Assembly (NCBI RefSeq): GCF_019456655.1 | Contig: NZ_CP080332.1 | Location: 5,084,001-5,148,000, forward strand | Reading direction: 5' to 3' | DNA: 64,000 nt | From: Mycolicibacterium diernhoferi | GTDB lineage: Bacteria > Actinomycetota > Actinomycetes > Mycobacteriales > Mycobacteriaceae | Shown here: positions 56,580-64,000 of the stretch, one piece after another | How positions within the stretch are numbered: the first letter of the stretch is position 1 | How the letters are laid out: each line of letters opens with the position of its first letter | Made by a program: the position numbers and the translations under genes | The notes under the pieces: generated by a model | What the model was told of the DNA's origin: nothing | The model's database searches: none | Seen by the model: the letters and a program-made list of their open reading frames with translations, nothing else

Positions 56580-57521
56580 ATGCGAGAACTCAAAGTCGTC
56601 GGGCTCGACGTGGACGGCAAGCGCATCATCTGCGAGGCCTCCGACTCCGGCGACAACTTCGCCATCCGTGTCGACAATCGTCTGCGCGCCGCGGTACGCG
56701 GCGACAAGGCCACCTCAAATCAAACCGAGATCGAGGTCGAGGTGAGCCCAGGCTTGCGCCCCAAGGAGATCCAGTCGCGCATTCGCGCGGGCGCATCCGT
56801 GGAGCAGGTGGCGGCGCTGGCCGGCGAGGACATCGAACGGATCCAGCGGTTCGCCAACCCCGTGCTGCTGGAGCGTTCCCGCGCGGCCGAGCTGGCGACC
56901 GCGGCGCACCCGGTGCTCGCCGACGGGCCGTCGGTGTTGACGCTGCTGGAGACCGTGACCACTGCGCTGATCTCGCGGGGGCTGGATCCCAACGCGACCA
57001 ACTGGGATGCGTGGCGCAATGAGGACGGGCGCTGGACCGTGCAGCTGGCCTGGAAGGCCGGTAAGTCGGATCTGCACGCACATTTCCGCTTCACGCCCGG
57101 TGCGCACGGCGGCACCGTCACCGCGTTCGACGACAGTGCCTCGGAACTGATCGACCCCAGCTTCGCGCGCCCGCTGCGTCCGGTGGCCGCCGTTGCCCAG
57201 CTCGACTTCGACGTCGCGCCGGTCGCGCAGCCCCCGGCCCAGGCGCCGGTGCATCCGTCCCAGGTACAGATTCCCCCGCAGGCCCCCGCCCCAGCTGCAG
57301 CGCCGGTGGTAGCCCAGGTTCCCGCCCCGCCCGCTCCCCCGGCGCCTGCCCCGCAGGCTCCCGTCGCACAGGCTCCGGTGGCGCCCAGCGCAGAGGCCGA
57401 GGCTGAAGCCGAAGTGGCCGAGGCACCGGCCCCGAAGCCGCGCCGCGCCCGCAAGGCCAAGCCCACCATCCCGGGCTGGGAAGACGTTCTGCTGGGCGTG
57501 CGGTCCGGCACCCAGCGCTGA
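56580..57521 (+). CDS. sepH: Septation protein SepH (DUF3071)
   Basis: A 313-residue protein with the SepH/DUF3071 N-terminal domain (MRELKVVGLDVDGKRIICEA) and an HTH-like stretch (LRPKEIQSRIRAGASVEQVA). The C-terminal half is a long Ala/Pro/Gln linker (VAQVPAPPAPPAPAPQAPVA) ending in a basic RRARKAKP patch and a conserved WEDVLLGVRS. SepH promotes FtsZ assembly at the septum in actinobacteria. It is longer than the M. tuberculosis Rv0883c form because of the linker. Confidence 0.92.
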   Translation: MRELKVVGLDVDGKRIICEASDSGDNFAIRVDNRLRAAVRGDKATSNQTEIEVEVSPGLRPKEIQSRIRAGASVEQVAALAGEDIERIQRFANPVLLERSRAAELATAAHPVLADGPSVLTLLETVTTALISRGLDPNATNWDAWRNEDGRWTVQLAWKAGKSDLHAHFRFTPGAHGGTVTAFDDSASELIDPSFARPLRPVAAVAQLDFDVAPVAQPPAQAPVHPSQVQIPPQAPAPAAAPVVAQVPAPPAPPAPAPQAPVAQAPVAPSAEAEAEAEVAEAPAPKPRRARKAKPTIPGWEDVLLGVRSGTQR

Positions 57522-57525
57522 TCCC

Positions 57526-57885
57526 CTAGTACGGCGGGTCCCCGTCCAGCGCGATCCCGGTGGCGTTGCGGACGCGTTCGGTATTCGCGTTCGGCATCGA
57601 TGCATTGCTCGCGTTCTTGAGCGCGGGTGCGCTGGCGGGTGGGCATCTTGAAATCTCGAATGCCGCGCTCGACGAGGCCGATGGGTCGCGGTGGCGGAAC
57701 AGCCGTGTGATGTTCCAGTGCGGGAAGAGAATTGCCACCCCCGGGGTGGCGACATAGGTGTGCCCGGTCGGCGAGATCCATTCGGTGGCGCCGTCGGGCC
57801 GTGCCGTCACGGTCCAGCCGCCTGGGCCGGTTCGGGCCGTTTTCAACAAATGATGCGCATCTGCTTCGATGCCGCACTCACCTGA
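57526..57885 (-). pseudogene. Remnant of a 13E12/DUF222-HNH endonuclease gene
   Basis: In-frame translation of the minus strand gives ADAHHLLKTARTGPGGW then VTARPDGATEWISPTGHTY, the C-terminal end of mycobacterial 13E12 (DUF222-HNH) repeat proteins. The HHLLKT part is from the HNH metal site. The N-terminal two thirds are absent; a stop lies in frame about 30 bases further upstream. A small ORF survives, but no start with a ribosome site is seen. The stop is 4 bases from sepH. Confidence 0.72.
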
Positions 57886-58203
57886 GCCTTCGCGAGTCCC
57901 ACCCGCCGATCACCGCATGCGCGCCCCGAGATACGACACGGTCGCGCCATGCTCAGCGAACCACTACTTGCCGTAGCAAAGTTTTCACGCACACGTAAAT
58001 TTCGATACCGGCCACACGGACGCGCCAGTTGGACAACAAATGCGTCATTCTGCCATTTTTCCGATGGCCGCCTATTTGCTGGTCAGCTCTAGAATTTTGC
58101 TGACCATGTGCTCGATGCACACACTTCAGTGAACATCAAGATCAAAGTGGTGCGGGGTCGCGCCGGGACGGCTATCTTCTTTCCAGCAATCAGTGGGGGA
58201 AAG
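57886..58203. other. Intergenic region before the acyltransferase operon
   Basis: No gene is recognised here. The stretch is visibly richer in A+T than the rest of the window and contains one 8-bp hairpin (58080-58106). It separates the 13E12 remnant from the acyltransferase leader ORF and should hold the promoter of the latter. Confidence 0.6.
58080..58106. repeat. 8-bp inverted repeat upstream of acyltransferase
   Basis: TGGTCAGC (58080-58087) and GCTGACCA (58099-58106) are perfect reverse complements with an 11-base A/T-rich loop (TCTAGAATTTT). It could be an operator or a hairpin about 100 bases before the leader ORF. Confidence 0.6.
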
Positions 58204-58251
58204 ATGGTCAAGCGGGGGTACGTGGTTCGACAGTGGCGAGCGTGGCGGTGA
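58204..58251 (+). CDS. 15-codon leader ORF coupled to acyltransferase
   Basis: Encodes MVKRGYVVRQWRAWR. GGGGGAAAG directly ahead is a strong ribosome site. Its TGA overlaps a GTG at 58248 (GTGA) that is in frame with the acyltransferase. The peptide is basic and Trp-rich. This favours the acyltransferase starting at 58248 by coupling. Confidence 0.55.
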   Translation: MVKRGYVVRQWRAWR

Positions 58252-60458
58252 GCACCACCGACCAGCGGGAACCCACCCGGCCACCGGAACTGAACCCTCA
58301 GGCCTCGGCAGCCAAGTCGTTCCGTCCCGACATCGAGGGCCTTCGCGCCGTCGCCGTGCTGGCCGTCGTGCTGTTCCACGCCGACCTGCCCGGCCTGGGC
58401 GGCGGGTTCGTCGGTGTCGACGTCTTCTTCGTCATCTCCGGATTCCTGATCACCGGATTGCTCTGGCGGGAGGCCAGCACGTCCGGGTCCGTCCGGCTGC
58501 GCAACTTCTTCGCGGCGCGGGCCCGCCGGCTGCTGCCGGCATCAGCGTTGGTGGGCGTCGTCACCATGATCGCCGCGGCGCTGCTGCTGCCTCCGCTGCA
58601 GGTCCGCTCGGTCACCATCGACGGCATCACCAGTGCGCTCTACATCAGCAATTACTGGTTCATCGGCTCGGGCGTGAAGTACTTCGGCCATCAGAGTGTG
58701 CTGTCCCCCTCGCCGTTCCAGCACTACTGGTCGCTGGGCGTCGAGGAGCAGTTCTACCTGGTGTGGCCGCTGCTCATCATCGGCACCGCGTGGATCATCC
58801 GGCGTCGACGCAAGCACACCGACAAGACCGGGGCCACGGCCTCCGTGCGGCCATATCTGGTGGTGCTTGCGCTGGTCGCGATCGGGTCGTGGGCGCTGTC
58901 GGTGTTCTTCACCTACCTGATCCCTCCCCTGGCGTTCTTCTCGCTGCCCACCCGGGCCTGGCAGTTGGCCGCCGGAGGGTTGATCGCGCTCACCGTCATC
59001 TATTGGCGCCGGCTACCGGCGCCGGCCGCGGCGTTCCTCGGCTGGACCGGACTGGTGCTGATCCTGGTGGCCTGCACCCAATTGACCGGCGAGACCCGCT
59101 ACCCGGGGTTCGCCGCGATGGTGCCCACCCTGGGTGCAGTACTGGTGATCGGCGCCGGCTGCGCCGCGCCGACACAGGGCTGCGGCCGCCTGCTCGGTCT
59201 GGCGACCATGGGATGGATCGGCAGAGTGTCGTACTCCTGGTACCTGTGGCACTGGCCGGTGTTGGTGCTCACGCCTCCGCTGCTGGGCCATCAGGTGGGA
59301 CTGAGCACCAAGCTGGCCGCGGTCCTGGTCTCACTGGGCCTGGCGCTGCTCACCTTGCGATACGTCGAGAACCCGCTTCGGTTCGCCGATCGCATCCGCA
59401 ACTCCCCTCGGGCCGGGTTGTCCCTCGGTGCCGTCTCCACTGCGATCGCGGTGGCCGTCGGCGCGGTACTGATGACGTGGACGCCGCACCCGGTCGGCCA
59501 CGGCCCGGCGATCAAACCGGTCACGATCACCTCGACACCCGTCCCGCCGGGCTCCAGCCTGGCCGCGTACGACGCCGAGGTCGCGGACGTATTCGACCAG
59601 GTGCAGGCGGCGGTTGCGAATTCTCTTGATGTGGAACAGGTCCCATCGAATCTCGATCCGCCGCTGACCGACCAGGGGGCCCAGCAGATGGGCATCTTGA
59701 CCAAGGGCTGCCTGCGCGTGCTGCCTTTCGATTCCAGTCACCCGGAGTGCGTCGCCGGCGATACCTCCTCCGACACCACGGTGGCGCTGATCGGCGACTC
59801 CCGCGCAGCCATGTTCAACCCGGCGTTCCTGCAACTCGCCGACCAGCGACACTGGCGTCTGATCATGATGGCCAAGGCGGGTTGCCCGATCACCGATCTG
59901 CGCATCAACGCGCACTTCAACCGGCTCGCCGAACAGATGCAGCGGTGCGCGGCCTGGCGCGAGGGCATCCTGGCCCGGTTGGCCGTGGAGAAACCCCAGC
60001 TCATCGTCGTCAGCACATCCCGGGCCTACGACGCCGACGGCGCCCACGTGCTGATCCCGGGCCTCAAGCGCTACGACCAGGCCTGGCTGGACAGCCTCAA
60101 CGGTCTGGTGCGGGAACTCCGCGGCACCGGCGCCAAGGCGCTCGTGCTCGGTACGACCCCGGATCCGCCGGGCCCGGTGCCACTGTGCCTGTCCGGGCAC
60201 CTCGACGACGCCACGGCGTGCACCGCGCGGCGCAACCCGGCCCACGGACCCGGGCTTGAGGCGGAGCGAGCCGCCACCGAGGCGGCCGGCGGTCAGTACG
60301 CCGACGTGACGGACCTGTTCTGCAGCGCGGACCGCTGCCCGTCCATCATCGGCAACACCATGGTGTACTTCGACGCCGGCCATCTGACCCGTCAGTACGC
60401 CGAACTGCTGACACCGGCGATGGGCGCGCTGGCAGACCGCGCGCTCGCCCACGACTGA
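58248..60458 (+). CDS. OafA/YrhL-type acyltransferase with SGNH domain
   Basis: A 736-residue membrane acyltransferase (741 if started at the GTG at 58233). The N-terminal acyltransferase-3 domain opens FRPDIEGLRAVAVLAVVLFH with the catalytic His and has about ten helices up to residue 420. The periplasmic C-terminus is an SGNH hydrolase-like domain: VALIGDSRAAMFNP (Ser), KAGCPITDLR and DAGHLTRQYAEL (Asp-x-x-His). This class transfers acetyl or acyl groups to surface glycans or peptidoglycan. Start chosen from GTGA overlap with the leader ORF. Confidence 0.88.
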   Translation: MSTTDQREPTRPPELNPQASAAKSFRPDIEGLRAVAVLAVVLFHADLPGLGGGFVGVDVFFVISGFLITGLLWREASTSGSVRLRNFFAARARRLLPASALVGVVTMIAAALLLPPLQVRSVTIDGITSALYISNYWFIGSGVKYFGHQSVLSPSPFQHYWSLGVEEQFYLVWPLLIIGTAWIIRRRRKHTDKTGATASVRPYLVVLALVAIGSWALSVFFTYLIPPLAFFSLPTRAWQLAAGGLIALTVIYWRRLPAPAAAFLGWTGLVLILVACTQLTGETRYPGFAAMVPTLGAVLVIGAGCAAPTQGCGRLLGLATMGWIGRVSYSWYLWHWPVLVLTPPLLGHQVGLSTKLAAVLVSLGLALLTLRYVENPLRFADRIRNSPRAGLSLGAVSTAIAVAVGAVLMTWTPHPVGHGPAIKPVTITSTPVPPGSSLAAYDAEVADVFDQVQAAVANSLDVEQVPSNLDPPLTDQGAQQMGILTKGCLRVLPFDSSHPECVAGDTSSDTTVALIGDSRAAMFNPAFLQLADQRHWRLIMMAKAGCPITDLRINAHFNRLAEQMQRCAAWREGILARLAVEKPQLIVVSTSRAYDADGAHVLIPGLKRYDQAWLDSLNGLVRELRGTGAKALVLGTTPDPPGPVPLCLSGHLDDATACTARRNPAHGPGLEAERAATEAAGGQYADVTDLFCSADRCPSIIGNTMVYFDAGHLTRQYAELLTPAMGALADRALAHD

Positions 60459-60608
60459 CACAAGAAAGCGAACGCCTCTTACTGGGCGGGATCGACGACC
60501 GGGTCGCCGGATTGCATCGTCGTCGCGCACCCGGACCCGACGCCGAAGGTGACCTCACTCGCGCGGGCGCTTAGGCTGGTACTCACTCCCGCGACCCGAA
60601 ACCGAGCG

Positions 60609-60661
60609 ATCGCCGCGGCCGACACCATATGCACCGACGGGGCAGAGACGGCCGCGGCGAT
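60609..60661. repeat. 13-bp inverted repeat (hairpin) upstream of helR-like gene
   Basis: 60609-60621 (ATCGCCGCGGCCG) and 60649-60661 (CGGCCGCGGCGAT) are exact reverse complements with a 27-base loop. The stem is very GC-rich. It ends 44 bases before the ATG of the helicase-like gene and could act as attenuator or operator. The 247-base gap around it holds no convincing gene. Confidence 0.75.
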
Positions 60662-60705
60662 GCTACTGAGCGCCTGCCAAGAACATACGAAATAACAAGG
60701 GGCAC

Positions 60706-62889
60706 ATGACAACCCACGATTATGAAGCCGAACTGCAGGCCGAGCGCCAGTATGTCGACGCGCTGTACGCCCGCCTCGACGAGGACCGGGCGCGCGCCAA
60801 GGACCGCTACGCCGAGGCGCTGCGCGGGGACATCGACAAGCAGGACGGCTCGACCCTGGTGAACCGGGACGCCCACGTTCGCGCGCTGGGCAAAGAGGTC
60901 AGCAGGCTCGACGTGGCCGACAGCGGATTGTGCTTCGGGCAACTGGAGAGCGTCGATGGTGAGCGGTCCTACATCGGGCGGCTCGGACTGTTCGACAACG
61001 AGAACGATTACGAGCCGCTGCTGCTGGATTGGCGTGCCCCCGCCGCCCGGCCGTTCTACGTGGCCACCGCCGCCAGTCCGGAAGGCATGAAGCGGCGCCG
61101 CCAGTTCCACACCCGCGGACGTCAGGTGCTGGATTTCACCGACGAGGTCCTGGGTCGGCCGGACACCGGTGAGCGCGGCGATGCGGCACTGCTCGCGGCG
61201 GTCAATGCCCCGCGCACCGAGGGCATGAACGACATCGTCGCCACCATCCAGGCCGAGCAGGACGAGATCATCCGGCTCGAGCATCCGGGTGTGTTGATCA
61301 TCGAGGGCGGCCCGGGCACCGGTAAGACCGTCGTGGCGCTGCACCGGGTGGCCTACCTGCTGTACACCCAGCGGGAGCGGATGGAACGCCACGGTGTGCT
61401 GGTGATCGGGCCCAGCCCGGCCTTCCTCAACCACGTCGGCCGGGTGCTGCCCTCCCTCGGCGAGACCAACGTGGTGTTCATGACCACCGGCGACCTCGTC
61501 CCCGGTCTGCACACCACCGCCGAGGACACGCCCGAGGCCGCCCGGGCCAAGGGCTCGCTGCGGATGCTGGAGGTGCTGGCCGCCGCGGTCGCCGACCGGC
61601 AGCGCACCCCCGCGGAGCCGCTGCCGATCAGACTGGCCGACGTCACGGTGCAGATCGACGCCGGGATCGCCGGGTGGGCGATCCAGGAGGCGCGCGACGC
61701 CGGGATGCCGCACAACGACGCCCGCGCGGTGTTCGTCGATGTGGTGACCTGGGCACTGACCGAGCGGGCGATCGCCCGGATCGGCAAGGGCTGGTTGACC
61801 CGTGACGACAAGCAGGCCTGGGAGCATCTGCGCGCCGAGCTGATCGACGAGCTCGAAGACCACGACGGGTTCAAGGCCGCGTTGAACGAGCTGTGGCCCG
61901 AGCTCACCCCGGAAGCCCTGCTGGCCGACCTCTACGAATCCCCGCAACGGCTCAAGGCCGCGGGCGCCGACGAGTCGCTGCTGCGTGCCGACGGCCGGGC
62001 CTGGACGGTCTCGGATGTCCCGTTGCTCGACGAGCTGGTGGACCTGCTGGGCGGCATCAAACCCGATGCCGCGGCGGAGAAGGACCGTCAGGAGGAGGCC
62101 GCGTACGCGGCCGGCGTGCTGGACCTGATGGTGGCCCGCGAGGACCTGATGGACGATGAGGACCACCTGATCGCCGCCGACCTCATCGGCGCCGAGGAAC
62201 TGGCCGACCGGTTCATCGAACAGGACAATCGTGAACTGGCCGAACGTGCTGCCGCGGACCGGGATTGGACCTACCGTCACGTGGTGGTCGACGAGGCCCA
62301 GGAGCTCTCCGAGATGGACTGGCGGGTGTTGATGCGACGCTGCCCGGCCCGCTCGTTCACCATCGTCGGCGATCTGGCGCAACGCCGCTCCGAGGCCGGG
62401 GCGCGCAGCTGGGAGGCCATGATGGCCCCCTACGTGGCCGACCGCTGGGTCTACCGGCCGCTGACCGTGAACTACCGCACCCCGGCCGAGATCATGACCG
62501 TCGCGGCCGCGGTGCTCGCCGAGTTCGCCCCCGGCATCCAGCCACCGGTGTCGGTGCGTTCGTGCGGCGTCCAACCATGGTCGAAGAAGGTCACCGAGGA
62601 CGAACTACCAGCTGCCATAGCGGAATTCGCGGCCGAAGAAGCGGCCCGCGACGGCACCAGCGTGGTCATCGGACCGCCCGGGGTGCCCGGAGCGGTGTCG
62701 GCCGCGTTGACCAAGGGCCTGGAATTCGACGCGGTGCTGGTGGTCGAGCCGGACCGGATCCTCGCCGACGGACCGCGTGGGGCGGCCGAACTCTACGTCG
62801 CCCTCACCCGCGCCACCCAGCGCCTCGGCGTGCTGCATCACCGAGACCTGCCGCCGTCACTGTCGGGTCTCGACCTGAAAGAGGCTTGA
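60706..62889 (+). CDS. helR: HelR/HelD-like RNA polymerase-associated ATPase
   Basis: A 727-residue UvrD-related superfamily 1 protein. The N-terminal coiled-coil (ELQAERQYVDALYARLDEDR) is the secondary-channel arm of HelD-type proteins. Walker A IEGGPGTGKTVVAL (Lys207), Walker B VVVDEAQELSEMDW (Asp529, Glu530), then GDLAQRRSEAG, VNYRTPAEIM and VALTRATQRLGVLHH. HelR rescues stalled RNA polymerase and gives rifamycin tolerance in M. abscessus. Function here is inferred from family and layout. Ribosome site AAGGGG just upstream. Confidence 0.85.
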   Translation: MTTHDYEAELQAERQYVDALYARLDEDRARAKDRYAEALRGDIDKQDGSTLVNRDAHVRALGKEVSRLDVADSGLCFGQLESVDGERSYIGRLGLFDNENDYEPLLLDWRAPAARPFYVATAASPEGMKRRRQFHTRGRQVLDFTDEVLGRPDTGERGDAALLAAVNAPRTEGMNDIVATIQAEQDEIIRLEHPGVLIIEGGPGTGKTVVALHRVAYLLYTQRERMERHGVLVIGPSPAFLNHVGRVLPSLGETNVVFMTTGDLVPGLHTTAEDTPEAARAKGSLRMLEVLAAAVADRQRTPAEPLPIRLADVTVQIDAGIAGWAIQEARDAGMPHNDARAVFVDVVTWALTERAIARIGKGWLTRDDKQAWEHLRAELIDELEDHDGFKAALNELWPELTPEALLADLYESPQRLKAAGADESLLRADGRAWTVSDVPLLDELVDLLGGIKPDAAAEKDRQEEAAYAAGVLDLMVAREDLMDDEDHLIAADLIGAEELADRFIEQDNRELAERAAADRDWTYRHVVVDEAQELSEMDWRVLMRRCPARSFTIVGDLAQRRSEAGARSWEAMMAPYVADRWVYRPLTVNYRTPAEIMTVAAAVLAEFAPGIQPPVSVRSCGVQPWSKKVTEDELPAAIAEFAAEEAARDGTSVVIGPPGVPGAVSAALTKGLEFDAVLVVEPDRILADGPRGAAELYVALTRATQRLGVLHHRDLPPSLSGLDLKEA

Positions 62890-63124
62890 GACACCTGCGA
62901 ATCGCTGCGCGGTTCTGCACCAGCGCATCGGCGGGGTCTCCCAGCGCGATGAAGCGCACCGCGCCCGACGAAAGCGCTTCGACGCCAAAGCTTCCCGGGA
63001 CCGGGGTGGACTCGTGGATGGGGCAGTACAGCGGACCGATGACGACCAGCGGCGTCCTCGGGTGCCCGTCGCGGATGGTATCCAGGAATCCGTGCACGGC
63101 CGGCCCGAACGCACGGCGGCGCAT
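62890..63124 (-). pseudogene. Fragment of an SGNH/GDSL hydrolase gene
   Basis: The minus strand reads RRRAFGPAVHGFLDTIRDGH then TPLVVIGPLYCPIHESTPVP, like the middle of secreted GDSL/SGNH lipases of actinobacteria. Both the N-terminal GDS region and the C-terminal Asp-His block are missing. An ATG at 63124 overlaps the stop of the membrane gene by one base (TGATG), and the open frame runs into the helicase gene. It is more likely a decayed piece than a working enzyme. Confidence 0.6.
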
Positions 63125-63393
63125 CAGGACAAGGCGAGCGCCAGCACTGTCACCCAGCCGACCGCCACACCGACGCCCGAACCGAGGACGAACCACCGCC
63201 AGACCGGCAACCGGCGCCAGCCCCACACCGTGGGGGCCAGTCCGCCGACGGCGACCAGATTCAGACCCACCGCAAGCAGGGGGTGGATCCGGATCAGGCC
63301 GAGGCTGAGCACCACGATCGCCACCCCGACCACGGCCGCGACGAAACCCGCGACCGTAAGGCCGGTCCCCCATGGCGTCTCGGCTCTGGTCAC
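63124..63393 (-). CDS. Small DUF2537-like membrane protein (Rv0879c)
   Basis: An 89-residue protein with three predicted helices (VAGFVAAVVGVAIVVLSLG, LLAVGLNLVAVGGLAPTVWG and WFVLGSGVGVAVGWVTVLAL). Size, topology and position match Rv0879c. GTG start overlapping the stop of the methyltransferase gene (GTGA). Function unknown. Confidence 0.8.
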   Translation of the reverse strand: MTRAETPWGTGLTVAGFVAAVVGVAIVVLSLGLIRIHPLLAVGLNLVAVGGLAPTVWGWRRLPVWRWFVLGSGVGVAVGWVTVLALALS

Positions 63394-64000
63394 GGATCCA
63401 ACCTAGCGCGCTCATAGAAGGCCAGCGCGGCGGCGGTCGCCACATTGAGCGAGTCGGTGCCTCGGGACATCGGAATCCGCACCCGCACATCGGCGGAACG
63501 CATCGTGTGTTCCTTGAGTCCGGGGCCCTCGGCGCCGACCATCATCGCCACCTTCTCCCCGGCCAGCTCGGCCATCGCGGATGCCAGCGTCGGGGCGGAC
63601 GGGTTCGGCGTCATCGCCAGGACCCGGAAACCCTTGTCACGCAACACCTGCAGATCGTCGGGCCAGGACTGCGCCCACGCGTAGGGCACCAGCAGCGCGT
63701 GCCCCATCGAGACCCGGACCGCGCGCCGGTACAGCGGGTCGGCGCAGCCGGTGCCGAACAGCACACCGTCGACCCCCAGCCCGGCGGCGTTGCGGAAGAT
63801 CGATCCCAGGTTCTCGTGGTCGTTGACGCCCTCCAGCACCGCGACGGTGCGCGAGCCGGCGATGATCTCGTCGACCGAGAGTTCCCCGGGCCGGGGCGCG
63901 GCGGCCAGCACGCCGCGGTTGAGGTGGAAGCCCACCGCGGCCGCCATCACCTCGGCCGACGCCCGGTAGTACGGGACCTCGACGCCCTCCAGGTCGGCGG
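63390..64000 (-). CDS. TrmH/SpoU-family RNA 2'-O-methyltransferase (5' end outside window)
   Basis: The 3' portion (about 203 codons) of an SPOUT-fold methyltransferase. Motif 1 DHENLGSIFRNAAGLGVDGV, motif 2 VGAEGPGLKEH and motif 3 IPMSRGTDSLNVATAAALAF. The C-terminal knot that binds AdoMet is complete. It matches Rv0881 by position. The N-terminal half lies beyond the right edge. Confidence 0.92.
   Translation of the reverse strand, partial: ADLEGVEVPYYRASAEVMAAAVGFHLNRGVLAAAPRPGELSVDEIIAGSRTVAVLEGVNDHENLGSIFRNAAGLGVDGVLFGTGCADPLYRRAVRVSMGHALLVPYAWAQSWPDDLQVLRDKGFRVLAMTPNPSAPTLASAMAELAGEKVAMMVGAEGPGLKEHTMRSADVRVRIPMSRGTDSLNVATAAALAFYERARLDP

Noticed and set aside
57230..57470. Repeated Pro/Ala codons as tandem repeats
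   Set aside because: It is the coding linker of SepH and not a separate element.
60479..60705. Rifamycin-associated element upstream of the HelR-like gene
   Set aside because: No sequence resembling the known 19-base element was found in this gap.
60459..60712. Minus-strand 77-codon frame between the acyltransferase and helicase genes
   Set aside because: Weak codon bias, no family and no ribosome site; it overlaps the helicase start. Treated as non-coding with a hairpin.

Overview
The window is high-GC chromosomal DNA of a mycobacterium, most likely a rapid grower (Mycolicibacterium type). From about 13 kb to the right edge the gene order follows, in inverted orientation, the M. tuberculosis segment Rv0910 to about Rv0879c. 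It has the Rv0909/Rv0910-type toxin-antitoxin pair, ctpE, an Rv0907-type beta-lactamase, an Rv0906-type metallo-hydrolase, echA6, accD3, prrA-prrB, the arf operon, an Rv0897c-type oxidoreductase, gltA2, citA, an Rv0887c-type VOC protein, fprB with its AurF-like partner, serC, sepH, an Rv0879c-type membrane protein and an Rv0881-type rRNA methyltransferase. This synteny is from memory of the reference gene order and was not computed. Several accessory blocks are inserted into the backbone.

Left part (1-13 kb). It opens with a signalling cluster: an RsbU-like PP2C phosphatase cut by the window edge, a CHASE3 histidine kinase and an Rcp1-like receiver, all joined by ATGA overlaps. These face an RsbW-like kinase and a STAS anti-anti-sigma factor. 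Next come an MFS exporter, an ECF sigma factor coupled to an O6-alkylguanine repair protein, and a thiolase / carotenoid oxygenase / tandem-HxlR operon. A small heat-shock gene follows under a CIRCE operator, then a GNAT/membrane pair and a DUF985 cupin. An IS30-family element sits in the middle of a 22-bp dyad between two convergent genes.

Middle (13-38 kb). After the ctpE to accD3 backbone there is an accessory stretch: a YhgE/Pip membrane protein with a degenerate ABC ATPase, a rhomboid protease preceded by a Cys-containing micro-ORF, two acyl-CoA synthetases divergent from a GAF-LuxR regulator, and a two-gene ABC exporter next to prrA. Between prrB and the arf operon lies a visibly lower-GC, three-gene type VII secretion (ESX)-like block. 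It sits exactly where the C-terminal part of arfC would be, and arfC itself is reduced to its membrane helix.

Right part (38-64 kb). This holds arfA/B, an FKBP, a MarR/MFS pair with a candidate operator, two citrate synthases, tandem TetR regulators, pdxH, a P450, and a large exported GH1 glycosidase with an Ig/VCBS-like domain. It continues with the diiron oxygenase and fprB pair, serC with a leaderless promoter, sepH, an OafA-type acyltransferase behind a 15-codon upstream ORF, a HelR-like RNA polymerase-recycling ATPase behind a long hairpin, and gene remnants (13E12/HNH and SGNH). A recurring theme is very tight coupling: many ATGA, GTGA or TGATG junctions, and at least four micro-ORFs at three sites whose stop codons overlap the start of a larger gene. 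No tRNA, rRNA or CRISPR array was seen.
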